Counted from the first letter of the stretch, positions 44,312 through 54,152 are shown. The stretch: 56,005 nt of DNA from Archaeoglobales archaeon (GCA_003662995.1 QMZC01000002.1:1-56005); one strand, 5' to 3'. Numbers and translations: made by a program. Notes: generated from the letters alone by a model not told the origin.

Positions 44312-44617
44312 CTACCTCTCTATACTTTTTTTCAACATTTTCTGCCTTTCCTTCGCTGTATAGCCAGTTAGCTCCTCAAGGAATTTGTTGTACACTTTCA
44401 GGGTTTTTGCAGCGGTTTCATTGTCAACCTTTGGATTTGTTTTCGACTCTGCAAGCAAGACCTTATTCTCAATTTTAAGCTTCAACTCCTCAATGGCACC
44501 AAATCTAACCACGTAAAATCCTTCTTCAATCTCGTATTCACCAAAGTGTTTCTTTATTAACTCTTCCAACCTCTCGTTTGTTGGTTTAAAACCCCTTTTG
44601 AACTTGTATTCTCGCAT
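44312..44617 (-). CDS. DUF5611 family protein
   Basis: A 101-residue protein starting MREYKFKRGFKPTNERLEEL, with a beta-rich middle (GFYVVRFGAIEELKLKI) and a helical end. It matches the small archaeal DUF5611 proteins I know; function unknown. ATG 44617 is used; the frame also reaches a TTG at 44629. Confidence 0.7.
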   Translation of the reverse strand: MREYKFKRGFKPTNERLEELIKKHFGEYEIEEGFYVVRFGAIEELKLKIENKVLLAESKTNPKVDNETAAKTLKVYNKFLEELTGYTAKERQKMLKKSIER

Positions 44618-44758
44618 GGGTTTAAGCAATTCACTGTAATTATAGCTTTTTCGAATTCAGGTTTTTGGAAAACGGATACATCATTTAGGTAAAAGCGAAA
44701 TGACGAAGAATTTCAAAAATTTTTAATAATAGATTTTTAACAATTGAATGGTGATAAA

Positions 44759-46168
44759 ATGATTATTTCTGGAGAGGAGTACGTAAAAAGGCTGAAAAGT
44801 TATGACAGAGAGATCTACGCCAAAGGTGAGAAGGTTGACTTTGACCACCCAAATGTAAGACCTGTCGTGAATGCAATTGCCTACACGTATGAACTAGCTA
44901 AGGAGAATGAGGCATACAAACCATATTCTGATTTGGTTGGTGAGGAAGTAAACAGGTTAAACTACGTAAACAAAACTCCCAAAGACTTAATTGCCAGATA
45001 TGACTATCAGAGGGAGTTGAGTTTGCGCTTGGCAACGTGTAATTATCGATGCACAGGTTGTGATGCGATAAATGCTCTTTATCCAGCAACGAAAGCCTTA
45101 GATGAGAGGTTAGGCACAGATTACCACCAAAGATTTTTGAATTTGTTGAAAGAGATTCAGAAAAATGATTATGCGTGTACAGCAGCTTTGACAGATACAA
45201 AGGGTGATAGGAAGAAGAGACCAAAAGAGCAAAGAGAAGCTTACGTTCACGTTGTTGAGGAGAGAGACGACGGAATAGTTGTCAGTGGTGCAAAGATACA
45301 TCAGAGCGGTGCTTTTGCAGCTGATGTGAACTTTGTTTTGCCTACACAAACGTTTAAAGAGGGTGAAGAGGAGTTTGCCTTAGCATTTGCAGCATTGCCT
45401 GAAGACGAAGGGGTAAAGTACATTTTACAAAACACAGGCGTGCAGGCTAAGTTTAGAGAGGGTGGAGAATACGAGATGGGAAATCCAAAGTATGGTGATA
45501 GGACAACTTGTACGGTGATATTTGATGAAGTGTTTATTCCTTGGGAGAGAGTTTTCGTTTTTGAAGACGTTAAGGCTGTTAGAGATGTTTTAACATATTT
45601 TGCCATTTCTCACAGGTGCGCGGGAGCCGCATGCAAAGCAGGATTTATCGATTCGATGACTGGGGCAGCAAGTCTGATGCTCAAGGCAAACGGATTGGAG
45701 AACGTGCCTGTTTTGAGGCAGAAGCTTGGCGAAATGGTTGGAGTTAGCGAAGCAGCTTATGCAATTGCTATTGGTGCGGCCACAAAGGGTTATGACGCTA
45801 AAGGTAGTTGGCAGCCAAATCAATTGATGGCGAACGCTGGGAAAATTGTGGGAGTTGAGGGGTTTAATAAGGTTATAATGCACTTAGCAGACATTGCTGG
45901 TGGTATTCCTGTTACAGCCCCATCAGAGTTTGACTTGAAAGATGAGAAGCTTGGCAAGTACTTGCAAAACTATTTGAAGGCGAGTGAAGATTTCACGGCT
46001 GAGGAAAGGCTAAAGATAATAAAGTTCATCGAGTTTTGGGTTACAAGTTCACATTTGCTTGGTGCAATTCATGGTGGCGGTTCTCCAGCAGCCTCGATTA
46101 TATTCTTACAGTATTTGGCTGATTTGAAGAGCAGAGAGGAGGCTGTTAGAAACAACTTGAATCTTTAA
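44759..46168 (+). CDS. abfD: 4-hydroxybutyryl-CoA dehydratase / vinylacetyl-CoA isomerase
   Basis: A [4Fe-4S], FAD enzyme that dehydrates 4-hydroxybutyryl-CoA to crotonyl-CoA. About 469 residues. Cluster ligands are visible: CNYRCTGC near residue 93 (the Cys pair) and SHRCAGAAC near 283-291 (His and Cys seven apart), as in the Clostridium enzyme. IHQSGAFAADVNFVLPTQTF near 181 is also typical. In Archaeoglobales it serves a 4-hydroxybutyrate route or C4-acid use. GGTGAT sits 3 nt before ATG 44759; TTG 44744 is less likely. Confidence 0.95.
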   Translation: MIISGEEYVKRLKSYDREIYAKGEKVDFDHPNVRPVVNAIAYTYELAKENEAYKPYSDLVGEEVNRLNYVNKTPKDLIARYDYQRELSLRLATCNYRCTGCDAINALYPATKALDERLGTDYHQRFLNLLKEIQKNDYACTAALTDTKGDRKKRPKEQREAYVHVVEERDDGIVVSGAKIHQSGAFAADVNFVLPTQTFKEGEEEFALAFAALPEDEGVKYILQNTGVQAKFREGGEYEMGNPKYGDRTTCTVIFDEVFIPWERVFVFEDVKAVRDVLTYFAISHRCAGAACKAGFIDSMTGAASLMLKANGLENVPVLRQKLGEMVGVSEAAYAIAIGAATKGYDAKGSWQPNQLMANAGKIVGVEGFNKVIMHLADIAGGIPVTAPSEFDLKDEKLGKYLQNYLKASEDFTAEERLKIIKFIEFWVTSSHLLGAIHGGGSPAASIIFLQYLADLKSREEAVRNNLNL

Positions 46169-46182
46169 TTTTTATTTTTTGT
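46169..46182 (+). terminator. T-rich terminator after abfD
   Basis: T5-A-T6-G follows the stop codon directly. Confidence 0.5.
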
Positions 46183-46388
46183 TGATAGATAAGTATGGTT
46201 ATCTCATTTCTCGACCTAAAAATCTTAAACTTACGTTACTCTCATGTTTGATTTTTTGAGAGCTTGCAAGTTTCTTTCAATTTCAGAATGGGGCAAATCC
46301 ATAATCTATATTTACAAACATCACGGAATACAAGGCTATCAGAATCGTACTCAAAAAATTTAAATAATAATCAAGAGCAAGTGTCATA

Positions 46389-46856
46389 ATGAAACCAAAA
46401 TTCGTTGGTTTTCTTATTTTGGTATTGGTTGTTGGCGTTGTTTTGATGAGTGGTTGCACACAACAAAGTAAACAGGAGCAGACATCACAGGCTGAAACAG
46501 AACAACCTAAGAAAGAAATAAATCTTGAAAATAACGGTCTTAAAGTGAAAATATCACTTACGGAAAATAAAAAAGTAAGCGGAGTGATAAGTGTAACGTT
46601 GGAAGCTATACCTTCTAAGACAACCAAAATCCTTGTATCCATGGCACCGCAAGGATTTAAGGGTGATTTGTACAACGACCCGAACGTTATAATTCAGTGG
46701 ATAAACGATCCTTCTGTTGGACAGGAAATTCTATTGGACACAACAAAAATCCAAAATGGTGTCTATGGAATAGGAGTGGCAGCTACTTATGAGGGGGCTC
46801 CAGAGTCGAGTCCTTGGATTGCTTTAGTCCAAACTCAAGTTAATGTACAGAATTAA
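46389..46856 (+). CDS. Secreted lipoprotein, unknown
   Basis: 155 residues: a signal peptide (FVGFLILVLVVGVVLMSGC, lipobox LMSGC with Cys near 23), a Gln/Glu-rich linker (about 24-45), and a beta-rich domain (VSGVISVTLEAIPSKTTKI...) of about 110 residues. It should be attached to the outer membrane face by the Cys. No family recognised. It is monocistronic between abfD and the ribosomal operon. Confidence 0.65.
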   Translation: MKPKFVGFLILVLVVGVVLMSGCTQQSKQEQTSQAETEQPKKEINLENNGLKVKISLTENKKVSGVISVTLEAIPSKTTKILVSMAPQGFKGDLYNDPNVIIQWINDPSVGQEILLDTTKIQNGVYGIGVAATYEGAPESSPWIALVQTQVNVQN

Positions 46857-46989
46857 AATTACTAATAAATAAAATTTTTTCTTTTTAAGCATCACACATT
46901 CATCGAAAATCCGTAAGCATTTGACGAAATTTTGAATTGAGAATTCACCATTTTACCAATCGAGTTAAACAAAATATGTATGTAGAATT

Positions 46990-47021
46990 CTGTATACATC
47001 AAAAGCTGTATACATCAAAAG
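46990..47021. repeat. Tandem 16-bp repeat upstream of the ribosomal operon
   Basis: CTGTATACATCAAAAG is present twice in perfect tandem (46990-47005, 47006-47021). Each unit holds the palindrome TGTATACA. It lies 65-95 nt upstream of the L7Ae box A (GTTTAAAA near 47084-47091), a position possible for an operator. Confidence 0.6.
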
Positions 47022-47149
47022 GGGAAGTTAGGTCATCAAACCAGACAGACTCAAACGCTCTATGACTTGATATCATCCGAAAAGTTTAAAACATCTCCAC
47101 CATTCTGATTGCAGCCGATGAATGATGATATATTGAAGGAGGTGAAATA

Positions 47150-47512
47150 ATGGTGTATGTAAGGTTTGACGTTCCTGAGGAGTTGCAGAACGAGGCGTTG
47201 AACTTGCTTGATAAAGTGAGAGAAATTGGAAGAGTTAAAAAGGGAACAAATGAGACGACAAAGGCAGTTGAGAGAGGTATGGTTAAGCTCGTTTACATAG
47301 CGATGGATGTTGATCCGCCAGAAATTGTTGCCCATCTGCCATTGATATGCGAAGAGAAGAACATCCCGTACGTTTACGTAAAGAGTAAAAGTGAATTGGG
47401 TAAAGCTGTGGGCATAGAAGTGGATTGCGCAGCAGCAGCAATTATAAACGAAGGAGACGCAAGAAAAGAATTAAATAGCCTCGTGAGTAAAATCTCAGGT
47501 TTGAAGAAGTAA
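47150..47512 (+). CDS. rpl7ae: Ribosomal protein eL8 / L7Ae
   Basis: 120 residues; a kink-turn-binding protein of the ribosome, box C/D sRNPs and RNase [38 protein letters not shown] (near 27-63) is the RNA-binding core and [11 protein letters not shown] is near 95-105. GGAGGTGA (47138-47145) precedes the ATG. It is first of the conserved operon eL8-eS28-eL24-ndk-infB. Confidence 0.97.
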   Translation: MVYVRFDVPEELQNEALNLLDKVREIGRVKKGTNETTKAVERGMVKLVYIAMDVDPPEIVAHLPLICEEKNIPYVYVKSKSELGKAVGIEVDCAAAAIINEGDARKELNSLVSKISGLKK

Positions 47513-47528
47513 ATAAAAAGGTGGAAGT

Positions 47529-47741
47529 ATGAATGATGAGGACATCCAGCCAGCCGAGGTAATTGAAATTGTTGGCAGAACAGGGATGCATGGCGAGGCT
47601 ACGCAGGTTAAGGTTAGGGTTCTGGCTGGAGAGAACAAGGGAAGGATCATCACAAGAAATGTTATGGGTCCAGTTAGGATAGGCGATGTTTTGATGATTA
47701 AGGAGACAGCAAGGGAGGCTAAGAAGTTGACAGTAAGGTGA
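47529..47741 (+). CDS. rps28e: Ribosomal protein eS28
   Basis: 70 residues: [25 protein letters not shown] and the C-terminal [20 protein letters not shown]-like segment (here ...GDVLMI), an OB-fold small-subunit protein. GGTGG precedes the ATG. Confidence 0.96.
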   Translation: MNDEDIQPAEVIEIVGRTGMHGEATQVKVRVLAGENKGRIITRNVMGPVRIGDVLMIKETAREAKKLTVR

Positions 47742-47745
47742 TAAC

Positions 47746-47925
47746 ATGGAAACAAAGATCTGCTCCTTTTGTGGCAAAGAAATTGAAATAGGGACAGGAA
47801 AGATGTTTGTAAAGAGAGATGGTAAGATTTTCTATTTCTGCTCTAGGAAGTGCGAGAAGAACATGCTTGAGCTTAAGAGAAATCCAAGAAAGTTGAAATG
47901 GACGAAGTACTATTCTAAGCAGTAA
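47746..47925 (+). CDS. rpl24e: Ribosomal protein eL24
   Basis: A 59-residue zinc-ribbon protein missed by length cut-offs: [20 protein letters not shown] near the start, [21 protein letters not shown] in the middle, and WTKYYSKQ at the end. CSFC and CSRKC are the zinc ligands. It starts 4 nt after the eS28 stop. Confidence 0.95.
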   Translation: METKICSFCGKEIEIGTGKMFVKRDGKIFYFCSRKCEKNMLELKRNPRKLKWTKYYSKQ

Positions 47926-47941
47926 GTCGGGAGGGCTTTTG

Positions 47942-48397
47942 ATGGACATCGAAAGGACGTTTGTAATGGTAAAGCCAGACGGAGTGCAGAGAGGTTTAAT
48001 TGGCGAAATAATTTCAAGGCTTGAAAGAAAAGGATTAAAGATAGTTGCAATGAAAATGATGAAAATTGAGGAAAGCTTAGCAAAAGAGCATTACACAGAA
48101 CACAAAGAAAGGCCTTTCTTTGGAGATCTAATCAGCTATATAACAAGCGGTCCAGTTGTAGCGATGGTTATTGAGGGTAAAGAGGCTGTTAGCGTTGTCA
48201 GGACTTTGGTTGGACAGACAAATCCGAGAGAAGCTTTACCGGGAACGATTAGGGGCGATTATGGAATAGATGTTGGTAGAAACGTTATTCATGCATCTGA
48301 CTCAACACAATCAGCAGATAGGGAAATAAATCTGTTTTTCAAAGAAGAGGAAATTCTATCTTACTCAAAGGCTGACGAGGTTTGGATTTACGAATAA
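47942..48397 (+). CDS. ndk: Nucleoside diphosphate kinase
   Basis: It balances nucleoside triphosphate pools. 151 residues with [19 protein letters not shown] at the start and RNVIHASDS near 115-123, where the His is phosphorylated. ATG 47942 follows GGGAGGG at 47929-47935. It lies between eL24 and infB, as in most euryarchaea. Confidence 0.96.
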   Translation: MDIERTFVMVKPDGVQRGLIGEIISRLERKGLKIVAMKMMKIEESLAKEHYTEHKERPFFGDLISYITSGPVVAMVIEGKEAVSVVRTLVGQTNPREALPGTIRGDYGIDVGRNVIHASDSTQSADREINLFFKEEEILSYSKADEVWIYE

Positions 48398-48410
48398 TTT
48401 TTATTTTGTT
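48398..48410 (+). terminator. T-rich tract after ndk
   Basis: T5-A-T4-G follows the stop codon. A partial terminator within the operon is possible, since infB may have its own promoter. Confidence 0.35.
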
Positions 48411-48435
48411 AAAATAAAAAATTAGTCAAGTTACC

Positions 48436-50235
48436 ATGGCAAAAAAGAAGAAGAAAAAGAAAATTGAGGAAAAAACCCTTAGGACTCCAATTGTTGCCGT
48501 ATTAGGACATGTTGACCATGGAAAGACAACGTTACTTGACAAAATCAGAAGGACAACGGTAACAGCAAAGGAGGCCGGTGGAATAACGCAACATATTGGT
48601 GCTACAGAAATTCCAATTGATACTATAAAACAGATTTGCAAAGACATGTGGAACGTAAAAATCACCATTCCCGGGTTGCTCTTCATAGACACTCCCGGCC
48701 ACAAAGCATTCACGAATTTGAGAAGGCGAGGTGGAGCATTAGCGGATTTAGCGATTCTGATTATTGATATAAATGAGGGGTTCAAACCGCAGACTGAGGA
48801 GGCATTGACAATTCTAAAAACATTTAAAACACCGTTTGTTGTTGCCGCAAACAAGATTGACAGAGTTCCGGGGTGGCAAAGCATGGAATACACTCCATTC
48901 CTGAAAACCTTTGCAAATCAGGAGGAGTTTACAAAGCAAAGATTAGAAAACAAGATTTACGAGTTGATTGCTGAACTGTACAAGTACAACTTTTCAGCAG
49001 ACAGATTCGACAGAGTTAGGGATTTCACAAAGACGATAGCTATAATTCCCATATCCGCTTTAACGGGAGAAGGAATTCCTGAACTGTTAATGATACTCGT
49101 TGGATTGGCACAAAGGTACATGGAAGACACACTAAAGCTCCACGTTAAGGGGAAGGCAAAGGGAACGATTTTGGAGGTAAAGGAGGAGAAAGGATTGGGC
49201 GTTACCTGTGATGTTATTCTCTACGACGGAACGCTGAAAGTTGGAGATAAAATTGCAATAGCCGGAATGGATGATGTAATCGTTACGCACGTCAAAGGCA
49301 TACTAAAACCAAGACCGATGCAGGAGATGAGGGTGGAGAGCAAATTTAAGTCTGTGAAATCAGTTACTGCTGCCGCTGGAGTTAAGCTTGTTGCTCCCAA
49401 TTTAGAAAACGTGTTGGCAGGGAGTGAATTTGAAGTCATTGAGAGTGAGGAAGATGTAAAGCGATTTAAAGAAAGGATTATCAAAGAATACGAAGAGGTT
49501 GCGATAAGAACGGATGAAGAGGGTGTGGTTTTAAAAACTGACACCTTAGGCTCATTGGAGGCTTTGATTAACGAGTTAAGGGAGAACGAGATTCCGATAA
49601 AGAAGGCTGAGGTTGGAGATGTTGATAAGAGGGACATAGTTGATGCTTCCGCCAATAAAGATGAATTGAATAGAGTTGTTCTAGCCTTTAACGTGAAATT
49701 ACTGCCGAATGTGGAAAACGAGGCGATGAAGTATGGGGTCAGGATTTTTGAAGATAAGATCATTTACACGCTAATTGACAATTACGTGCAGTGGAAGGAA
49801 GAGGAGAAGAGGGCAAGAGAAAAACAGAAGGTTGAGGCTTTGATTAAACCCGCAAAGATCAAGCTTTTGAAGGAATTCATCTTTAGAAGGAGTAAACCAG
49901 CCGTTATAGGAGTTAGAATTTTGGGTGGTGAAGTAAAGAGAGATGTCAAGCTCATCAAAGAGGATGGAAGTGTTGTTGGATTTATTCAAAGTATGCAGAA
50001 AGAAGGAAAGAACGTTGGAGTTGCGAATGAAGGGGATGAGTTGGCTATAGCCATAGATGGCGTTACAATTGGCAGGCAGATTGAGGGTGATGAAATCTTG
50101 TACGTTGATGTGCCAGAAAGGCATGCGAAGGTTATCGAGAAAGATCTGTTGGATTCTTTGAGTGAGAATACAAAAAAGGCGTTTTTAGAGTTTTTGGAGA
50201 TTAAAAGAAGAGAAAATCCGTTTTGGGGTAAGTAG
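48436..50235 (+). CDS. infB: Translation initiation factor aIF5B (IF-2)
   Basis: A 599-residue GTPase that promotes subunit joining. P-loop GHVDHGKTTLLD (near 24-35), G2 GGITQHIGAT near 49, DTPGHKAF (G3, near 82), ANKIDRVPGW (G4, near 143), then beta-barrel domain II and domains III/IV to the end. No intein. The N-terminus is a Lys-rich tail (KKKKKKK). It closes the ribosomal operon. Confidence 0.97.
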   Translation: MAKKKKKKKIEEKTLRTPIVAVLGHVDHGKTTLLDKIRRTTVTAKEAGGITQHIGATEIPIDTIKQICKDMWNVKITIPGLLFIDTPGHKAFTNLRRRGGALADLAILIIDINEGFKPQTEEALTILKTFKTPFVVAANKIDRVPGWQSMEYTPFLKTFANQEEFTKQRLENKIYELIAELYKYNFSADRFDRVRDFTKTIAIIPISALTGEGIPELLMILVGLAQRYMEDTLKLHVKGKAKGTILEVKEEKGLGVTCDVILYDGTLKVGDKIAIAGMDDVIVTHVKGILKPRPMQEMRVESKFKSVKSVTAAAGVKLVAPNLENVLAGSEFEVIESEEDVKRFKERIIKEYEEVAIRTDEEGVVLKTDTLGSLEALINELRENEIPIKKAEVGDVDKRDIVDASANKDELNRVVLAFNVKLLPNVENEAMKYGVRIFEDKIIYTLIDNYVQWKEEEKRAREKQKVEALIKPAKIKLLKEFIFRRSKPAVIGVRILGGEVKRDVKLIKEDGSVVGFIQSMQKEGKNVGVANEGDELAIAIDGVTIGRQIEGDEILYVDVPERHAKVIEKDLLDSLSENTKKAFLEFLEIKRRENPFWGK

Positions 50236-50333
50236 TTAGCAATAGCCGTTACGTTCGGCAATTTAACTTTCTAAAATATGAAATCTGCTTTGATTCGTTA
50301 TTAACGTAAAAAAACAGAAACTTTAACTCATCC

Positions 50334-51359
50334 CTATACTCCCTCCAGAGAGCTAAGATTAACAGAGACAAAAAGATCCATGGACGTAATAGTTACAGTC
50401 CCGTACATCAGAGGGGTCTCTACACCAAACCTCAAAAGCTTGGAAGCGTTGAGATTTGTAGGATTTGGAGGGGTTTTGACAAAGACAATACAATTGTGGA
50501 CGATTTCTCTCTTCTTTCCATCTTCAATTCCATACAGAGTCACACTGATGTGGAAGGCTATCGTTTGGTCGGAATCTACAAACAAATGGTAGCGATATGA
50601 AAAGTTCGCTTTATGTGATGCACTTTCTAAGCCAAGGATGTTCCAAGGCTTCTGTATGTAGCCCGACATATTAGCGAATCCTCGTTGTTCCTGCATTCTA
50701 CGTGCTGTCCCTTTTCGCTCCAAGCTCTTTTGTTCCTATTCAATATAACCATGTTTATCGTGAAATGACTTTTGTTGTAGAGCTTGTTAGCTATAAAATC
50801 GTACTCGTAACATCCCGCCTTGGAATTTGCTTTAGCACTTCCGTTAACTACGACGCTATACAACCACACTTGATCCGTTATCCACAAACCCTCGAAAATA
50901 CTCGTGGAAAAGGATGACTGTAAATTGCTATCTTTTAGCTCGTCAAATGAAGTGTTATTCAATACACGTATAGAAACATTCTTGTTTTTTAAGTCAACTA
51001 AAAACCCGTAGTATTTGCCACCATTGAATTCATAACCCCCCCACAAATAGGTTCGTACTTGTATCCGATTCCGTAAATGAACTTGACAAGACTCTCGTTG
51101 TAGATTACGGTGGCAAGTTTAAGTTTGTTCTTTCCATTCACAAGTTCATCTGGCTTAGACTTTGTAACTACTCCTTCAGCCTCTTTTTCTAAATTCGTTG
51201 CAATTTTAAACAGGCTTTTGACGTTGATATTTTCCTGATTTCTATTGGTGATGTAACCGAAGTTGTAAAAGTTGTAATTGCAGAAAAATAATCACAGAAA
51301 AAATTACAAAAACTAAGAGAATTGCAAGTACAATGGAGATCGTAGGTTTACGCTTCATT
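50334..51359 (-). pseudogene. Frameshifted lipoprotein/anchored protein, paralogue of the next gene
   Basis: ATG 51359 opens a membrane anchor (KRKPTISIVLAILLVFVIFSVIIF), then frames change near 51265 (NFGYITNRNQENINVKSLF and on to 51050), near 51060 (at G6), and near 50680, ending ..VNLSSLEGV at 50334. The C-terminal parts align with the intact 51396-52352 protein: both have GC.EY, K.YNK..F, R.AWS..G.H.EC, and TPP.P near the ends. Three breaks make a functional product unlikely. Confidence 0.65.
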
Positions 51360-51395
51360 TTTTCAAATCTTGAATTGCCATAATCTGTACCAATT

Positions 51396-52352
51396 TCAAT
51401 TTTGCTCCCCCAGTACCGCGGTAACAGGGCCGTAGGCGTAATAATTAGTTGTTCCGTAGATCTTCACAACCTCAATTCTGTATCTCTCCTTTTCAAAGGA
51501 TGACAGTTCGTGTGGGTCTGGAGGTGTCGATAGAAATATTCGCATACGATGAGTCTCTTTTCCACTTTTGCAGTATAGCTCTACCACCAAATCGAAAGCT
51601 ATCATCTGCTTCTGTTTCACACGCACCTGCCACCGATGAAAGAAAGATACGTTTGATGGTAAATCGCTTGGAGTAATGAAATCCCATATGCTTTTTTGCC
51701 CGTAAACTACTTCACACGTTATGTTGTCTGCATACTTGCATTCAATGTGGGGTTCTCCAGCATCACTCCAAGCCATCCTGCTTTCAGGATCATTTTCAAG
51801 CACATTGAAAAAGAAATTTTCCTTGTTGTAACTTTTTTCAACAAACATACGATACTCAATGCATCCATTTCCTCTTCCAAAAGACTCAATGTTGAATTCA
51901 TACACCCAATATCGTGTAAAATTCAACCAGACACCTGGTGAAAATTCTACGAACACAAGTGAATGCACGGTGTTTGACTTCTCAGATCCTTTAGATATGA
52001 TTTCAATATTTTCAACTTCATCGGTTGAACGTACGGTTTTGTTTTTTAAATCCACGGCAATCCTGTAGATTTCTCCATTTATACCCTCTACGTTTTTGTA
52101 TTTAAGTATCCTGTAAAAAACATCAGCGCTATCGTTGTGAATGACTTCAAGAATTTTAAGAGATTTTGAATTGTTCCCGTTTAGCAATTTCTGTACCAAC
52201 CTGTCTTTCATGAGGATGCTGTTGATTTCAGTTTGTATTTCTTTCAGTTTTCCTGTATCCGCATTCACCCTATTTTCCTGTGGTTTTTCTTCAATGCAAC
52301 AGATAATCAGTGATGCTATTAGCAATATCGTTACAATAAACTTACCGTTCAT
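51396..52352 (-). CDS. Secreted lipoprotein with conserved Cys pairs, unknown family
   Basis: About 318 residues: signal peptide and lipobox (FIVTILLIASLIICC), a polar helix (about 25-55), then a beta-rich domain with scattered Cys (GCIEYR; HIECKYADNITCEVVY; LYCKSG). No family recognised. I take ATG 52352; the frame also reaches 52373. The damaged paralogue follows on the same strand. The genes belong to the downstream half of the radical SAM locus. Confidence 0.6.
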   Translation of the reverse strand: MNGKFIVTILLIASLIICCIEEKPQENRVNADTGKLKEIQTEINSILMKDRLVQKLLNGNNSKSLKILEVIHNDSADVFYRILKYKNVEGINGEIYRIAVDLKNKTVRSTDEVENIEIISKGSEKSNTVHSLVFVEFSPGVWLNFTRYWVYEFNIESFGRGNGCIEYRMFVEKSYNKENFFFNVLENDPESRMAWSDAGEPHIECKYADNITCEVVYGQKSIWDFITPSDLPSNVSFFHRWQVRVKQKQMIAFDLVVELYCKSGKETHRMRIFLSTPPDPHELSSFEKERYRIEVVKIYGTTNYYAYGPVTAVLGEQN

Positions 52353-52397
52353 GATCTTTATTCCTAATTTCATGTAATATTCGTTTAATTGCTGAAC

Positions 52398-52712
52398 TTA
52401 TACCATAATCTCTGTTGAGTCATATTTGAACACTCTATGTATTTGAAATCTTGTTCTGTTTTTGTGACTTCTCTCTGGCATATTCTTTTTTCCAATTTCA
52501 ATAATTTTCTGTACGATCTTATCAGCAATCGTCTTACTTACCTCCATTCCATCGAACTTTTCTCCCACACTTACATAGCCGACTAACATAACTGTATTCG
52601 AGGTTCTAACTCTGACTCAAGTGAAAGTTCCAATGGCTTCTTTGAAGAACCTGAAATTCGAAACTCGTACTGCCAGCCCAAATTTTTGTAGTGTTTCACG
52701 TAGTGTGAATCT
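52398..52712 (-). pseudogene. Broken small gene, unknown
   Basis: Two frames: ITVTTLEIDSHYVKHYKNLGWQYEFRISG (about 52710-52610), then after a shift near 52605 MLVGYVSVGEKFDGMEVSKT and on to TAA 52398. The pieces resemble the C-terminal halves of surface lipoproteins of this type. No start with a ribosome binding site is visible. Confidence 0.35.
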
Positions 52713-52734
52713 ATCTCCAAAGTAGTGACAGTTA

Positions 52735-53474
52735 TTAGCTTGTCTCGTTTATCTTTATCACTTCCCCTTTTACTATGTCCACAGTTGCAATAATGGTTTT
52801 CTTTGGCTCTTTTATATGTATATGTAAACGTCTACCAACAGTTTTCCCTCACTCTGTTTTGTGACTTCTGTGACTTCGTATTTCTTACTTCCAATTTTCT
52901 CTTTTATCCTTGGGTCGTTCAGTGCTACCTCTTTTGGTGGGATCAACGACTTGTAAACGTAAACTATCCATCCATTGATGGTTGTATTATGCAATTTTTG
53001 GTTTTCTGGAGTTAGGTCGTGGACCCACACATTTATTATTTTACTACCTGTTTTTGGGTCTATGGTAATATCCCACGTTCCAATTTGCATCTCTGGTTTT
53101 TCTTTGAGTTTCTCAAATTCTGTATTGATCTCATCTACTTCCTTTTTAAGCTCTAAATCTTCAATTATGTTTATTGTCCATCCATCGATCTTCATTCCAT
53201 TGAATTTTTCGTTTTCTGGTGTAAGTTCCCACACAAAAATGTTAATTCTCTTTTCTGCCTCATCTACTGACCATCTGGTTGTGCCTATTTTATTTATCGC
53301 TTCGGGTTCAAGGAATAGATGTTCTATTTCAGACTTTATTTTTGGTAGAAGTTCTTTTTTATTGCTTTCTTCTTTTTTCTCATTTGGCTGCTTTACTATG
53401 AATATTGCTATACTCAAAATTGCCACTACAAGAATACTCATTACTAACACTTTTCTCTTTAATACCTTTTTCAA
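52735..53474 (-). pseudogene. Membrane-anchored three-repeat protein, frameshifted near its end
   Basis: An N-terminal anchor helix (VLVMSILVVAILSIAIFIVK) is followed by three copies of a 50-residue beta unit: RWSVDEAEKRINIFVWELTP...IDGWTINIIED, TWDITIDPKTGSKIINVWVHDLTP...INGWIVYVYKS, and YEVTEVTKQSEGKLLVDVYIY. The frame stops at 52812; a one-base change there continues the third unit as KEPKKTIIATVDIVKGEVIKI to TAA 52735. It starts at TTG 53474 with GGAG upstream, or at ATG 53441. It is surface-exposed, with no recognised family. Confidence 0.55.
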
Positions 53475-53497
53475 CTCTTTACATCTCCTACATCAAA

Positions 53498-54137
53498 TTA
53501 TGGATAACAATTAACACTATACACATTACAGTTCTTGTCTATCTCAAAACATACAACTCTGTCACTATACATAGTTCCACTACAACTTAATATGCCTCTT
53601 ACTTTTTCTATTCTAACTTTTGTATTTTCTACACTTGTACCACAGGGCATTTGCCAGTCACCTGGCCTAATGTCAAGATTATCGTACTGAAAAAAACTTC
53701 CAATTACTGAAATTCGACATGTCACCTCCTAAATGCTCTGCACATATAGAATGTCCAAAAGACAATGAATTGTTAACAACATTTGCTATATATATTGGCT
53801 TATTCCAACCATATATTTCCATATAACAATATTCTGGACAGCCACTTTTCTCTCTCCAATAGCACTTACTCAACACACTGTAAAATCCATAACTTTGACC
53901 AGCCCTTGCAAATCTTATTATAGCATTAGTAAGGCACAAAGCATTTTTCCAACTACCACTTCCTCCATAACAGTTAGATTGGCCAGATCGATAATGATAT
54001 ATTGGAAAGTTAATGTATGGTCCAGAAGTGTAGCTACACTCATTCCAGCAATGGAAATACGTCTTCTCCCTTACCTTATTCTGTTTCGCCCTCCACTTTT
54101 CCCACCTCTTGTTTATCTGCCTTCTAATCTCACACAC
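53498..54137 (-). pseudogene. Cys-rich protein of the radical SAM locus, in two frames
   Basis: Frame 1 (GTG 54137 on) gives KTYFHCWNECSYTSGPYI, SNCYGGSGSWKNALCLTNAI and CYWREKSGCPEYCY and stops at 53679. Frame 2 takes over near 53697, inside a T7 run (A7 on plus), and gives YDNLDIRPGDWQMPCG and ILSCSGTMYSDRVVCFE to TAA 53498. Together about 210 residues with about 14 Cys. The joint is seamless if one base of the T7 run is removed. No signal peptide is seen. A faint resemblance of WKNALCLTNAIIRFARAGQSYG to transglutaminase-like cores is speculative. It is the likely substrate or partner of the radical SAM enzymes just upstream. Confidence 0.5.
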
Positions 54138-54152
54138 ACAACATCCACAGTA

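Noticed and set aside
47101-47130. Possible kink-turn (CTGA and ATGATGA boxes) in the eL8 leader for L7Ae autoregulation
   Set aside because: The CTGA lies at or before the likely transcription start (box A about 47084-47091), so it would not be in the mRNA, and the boxes do not pair into a convincing kink-turn.
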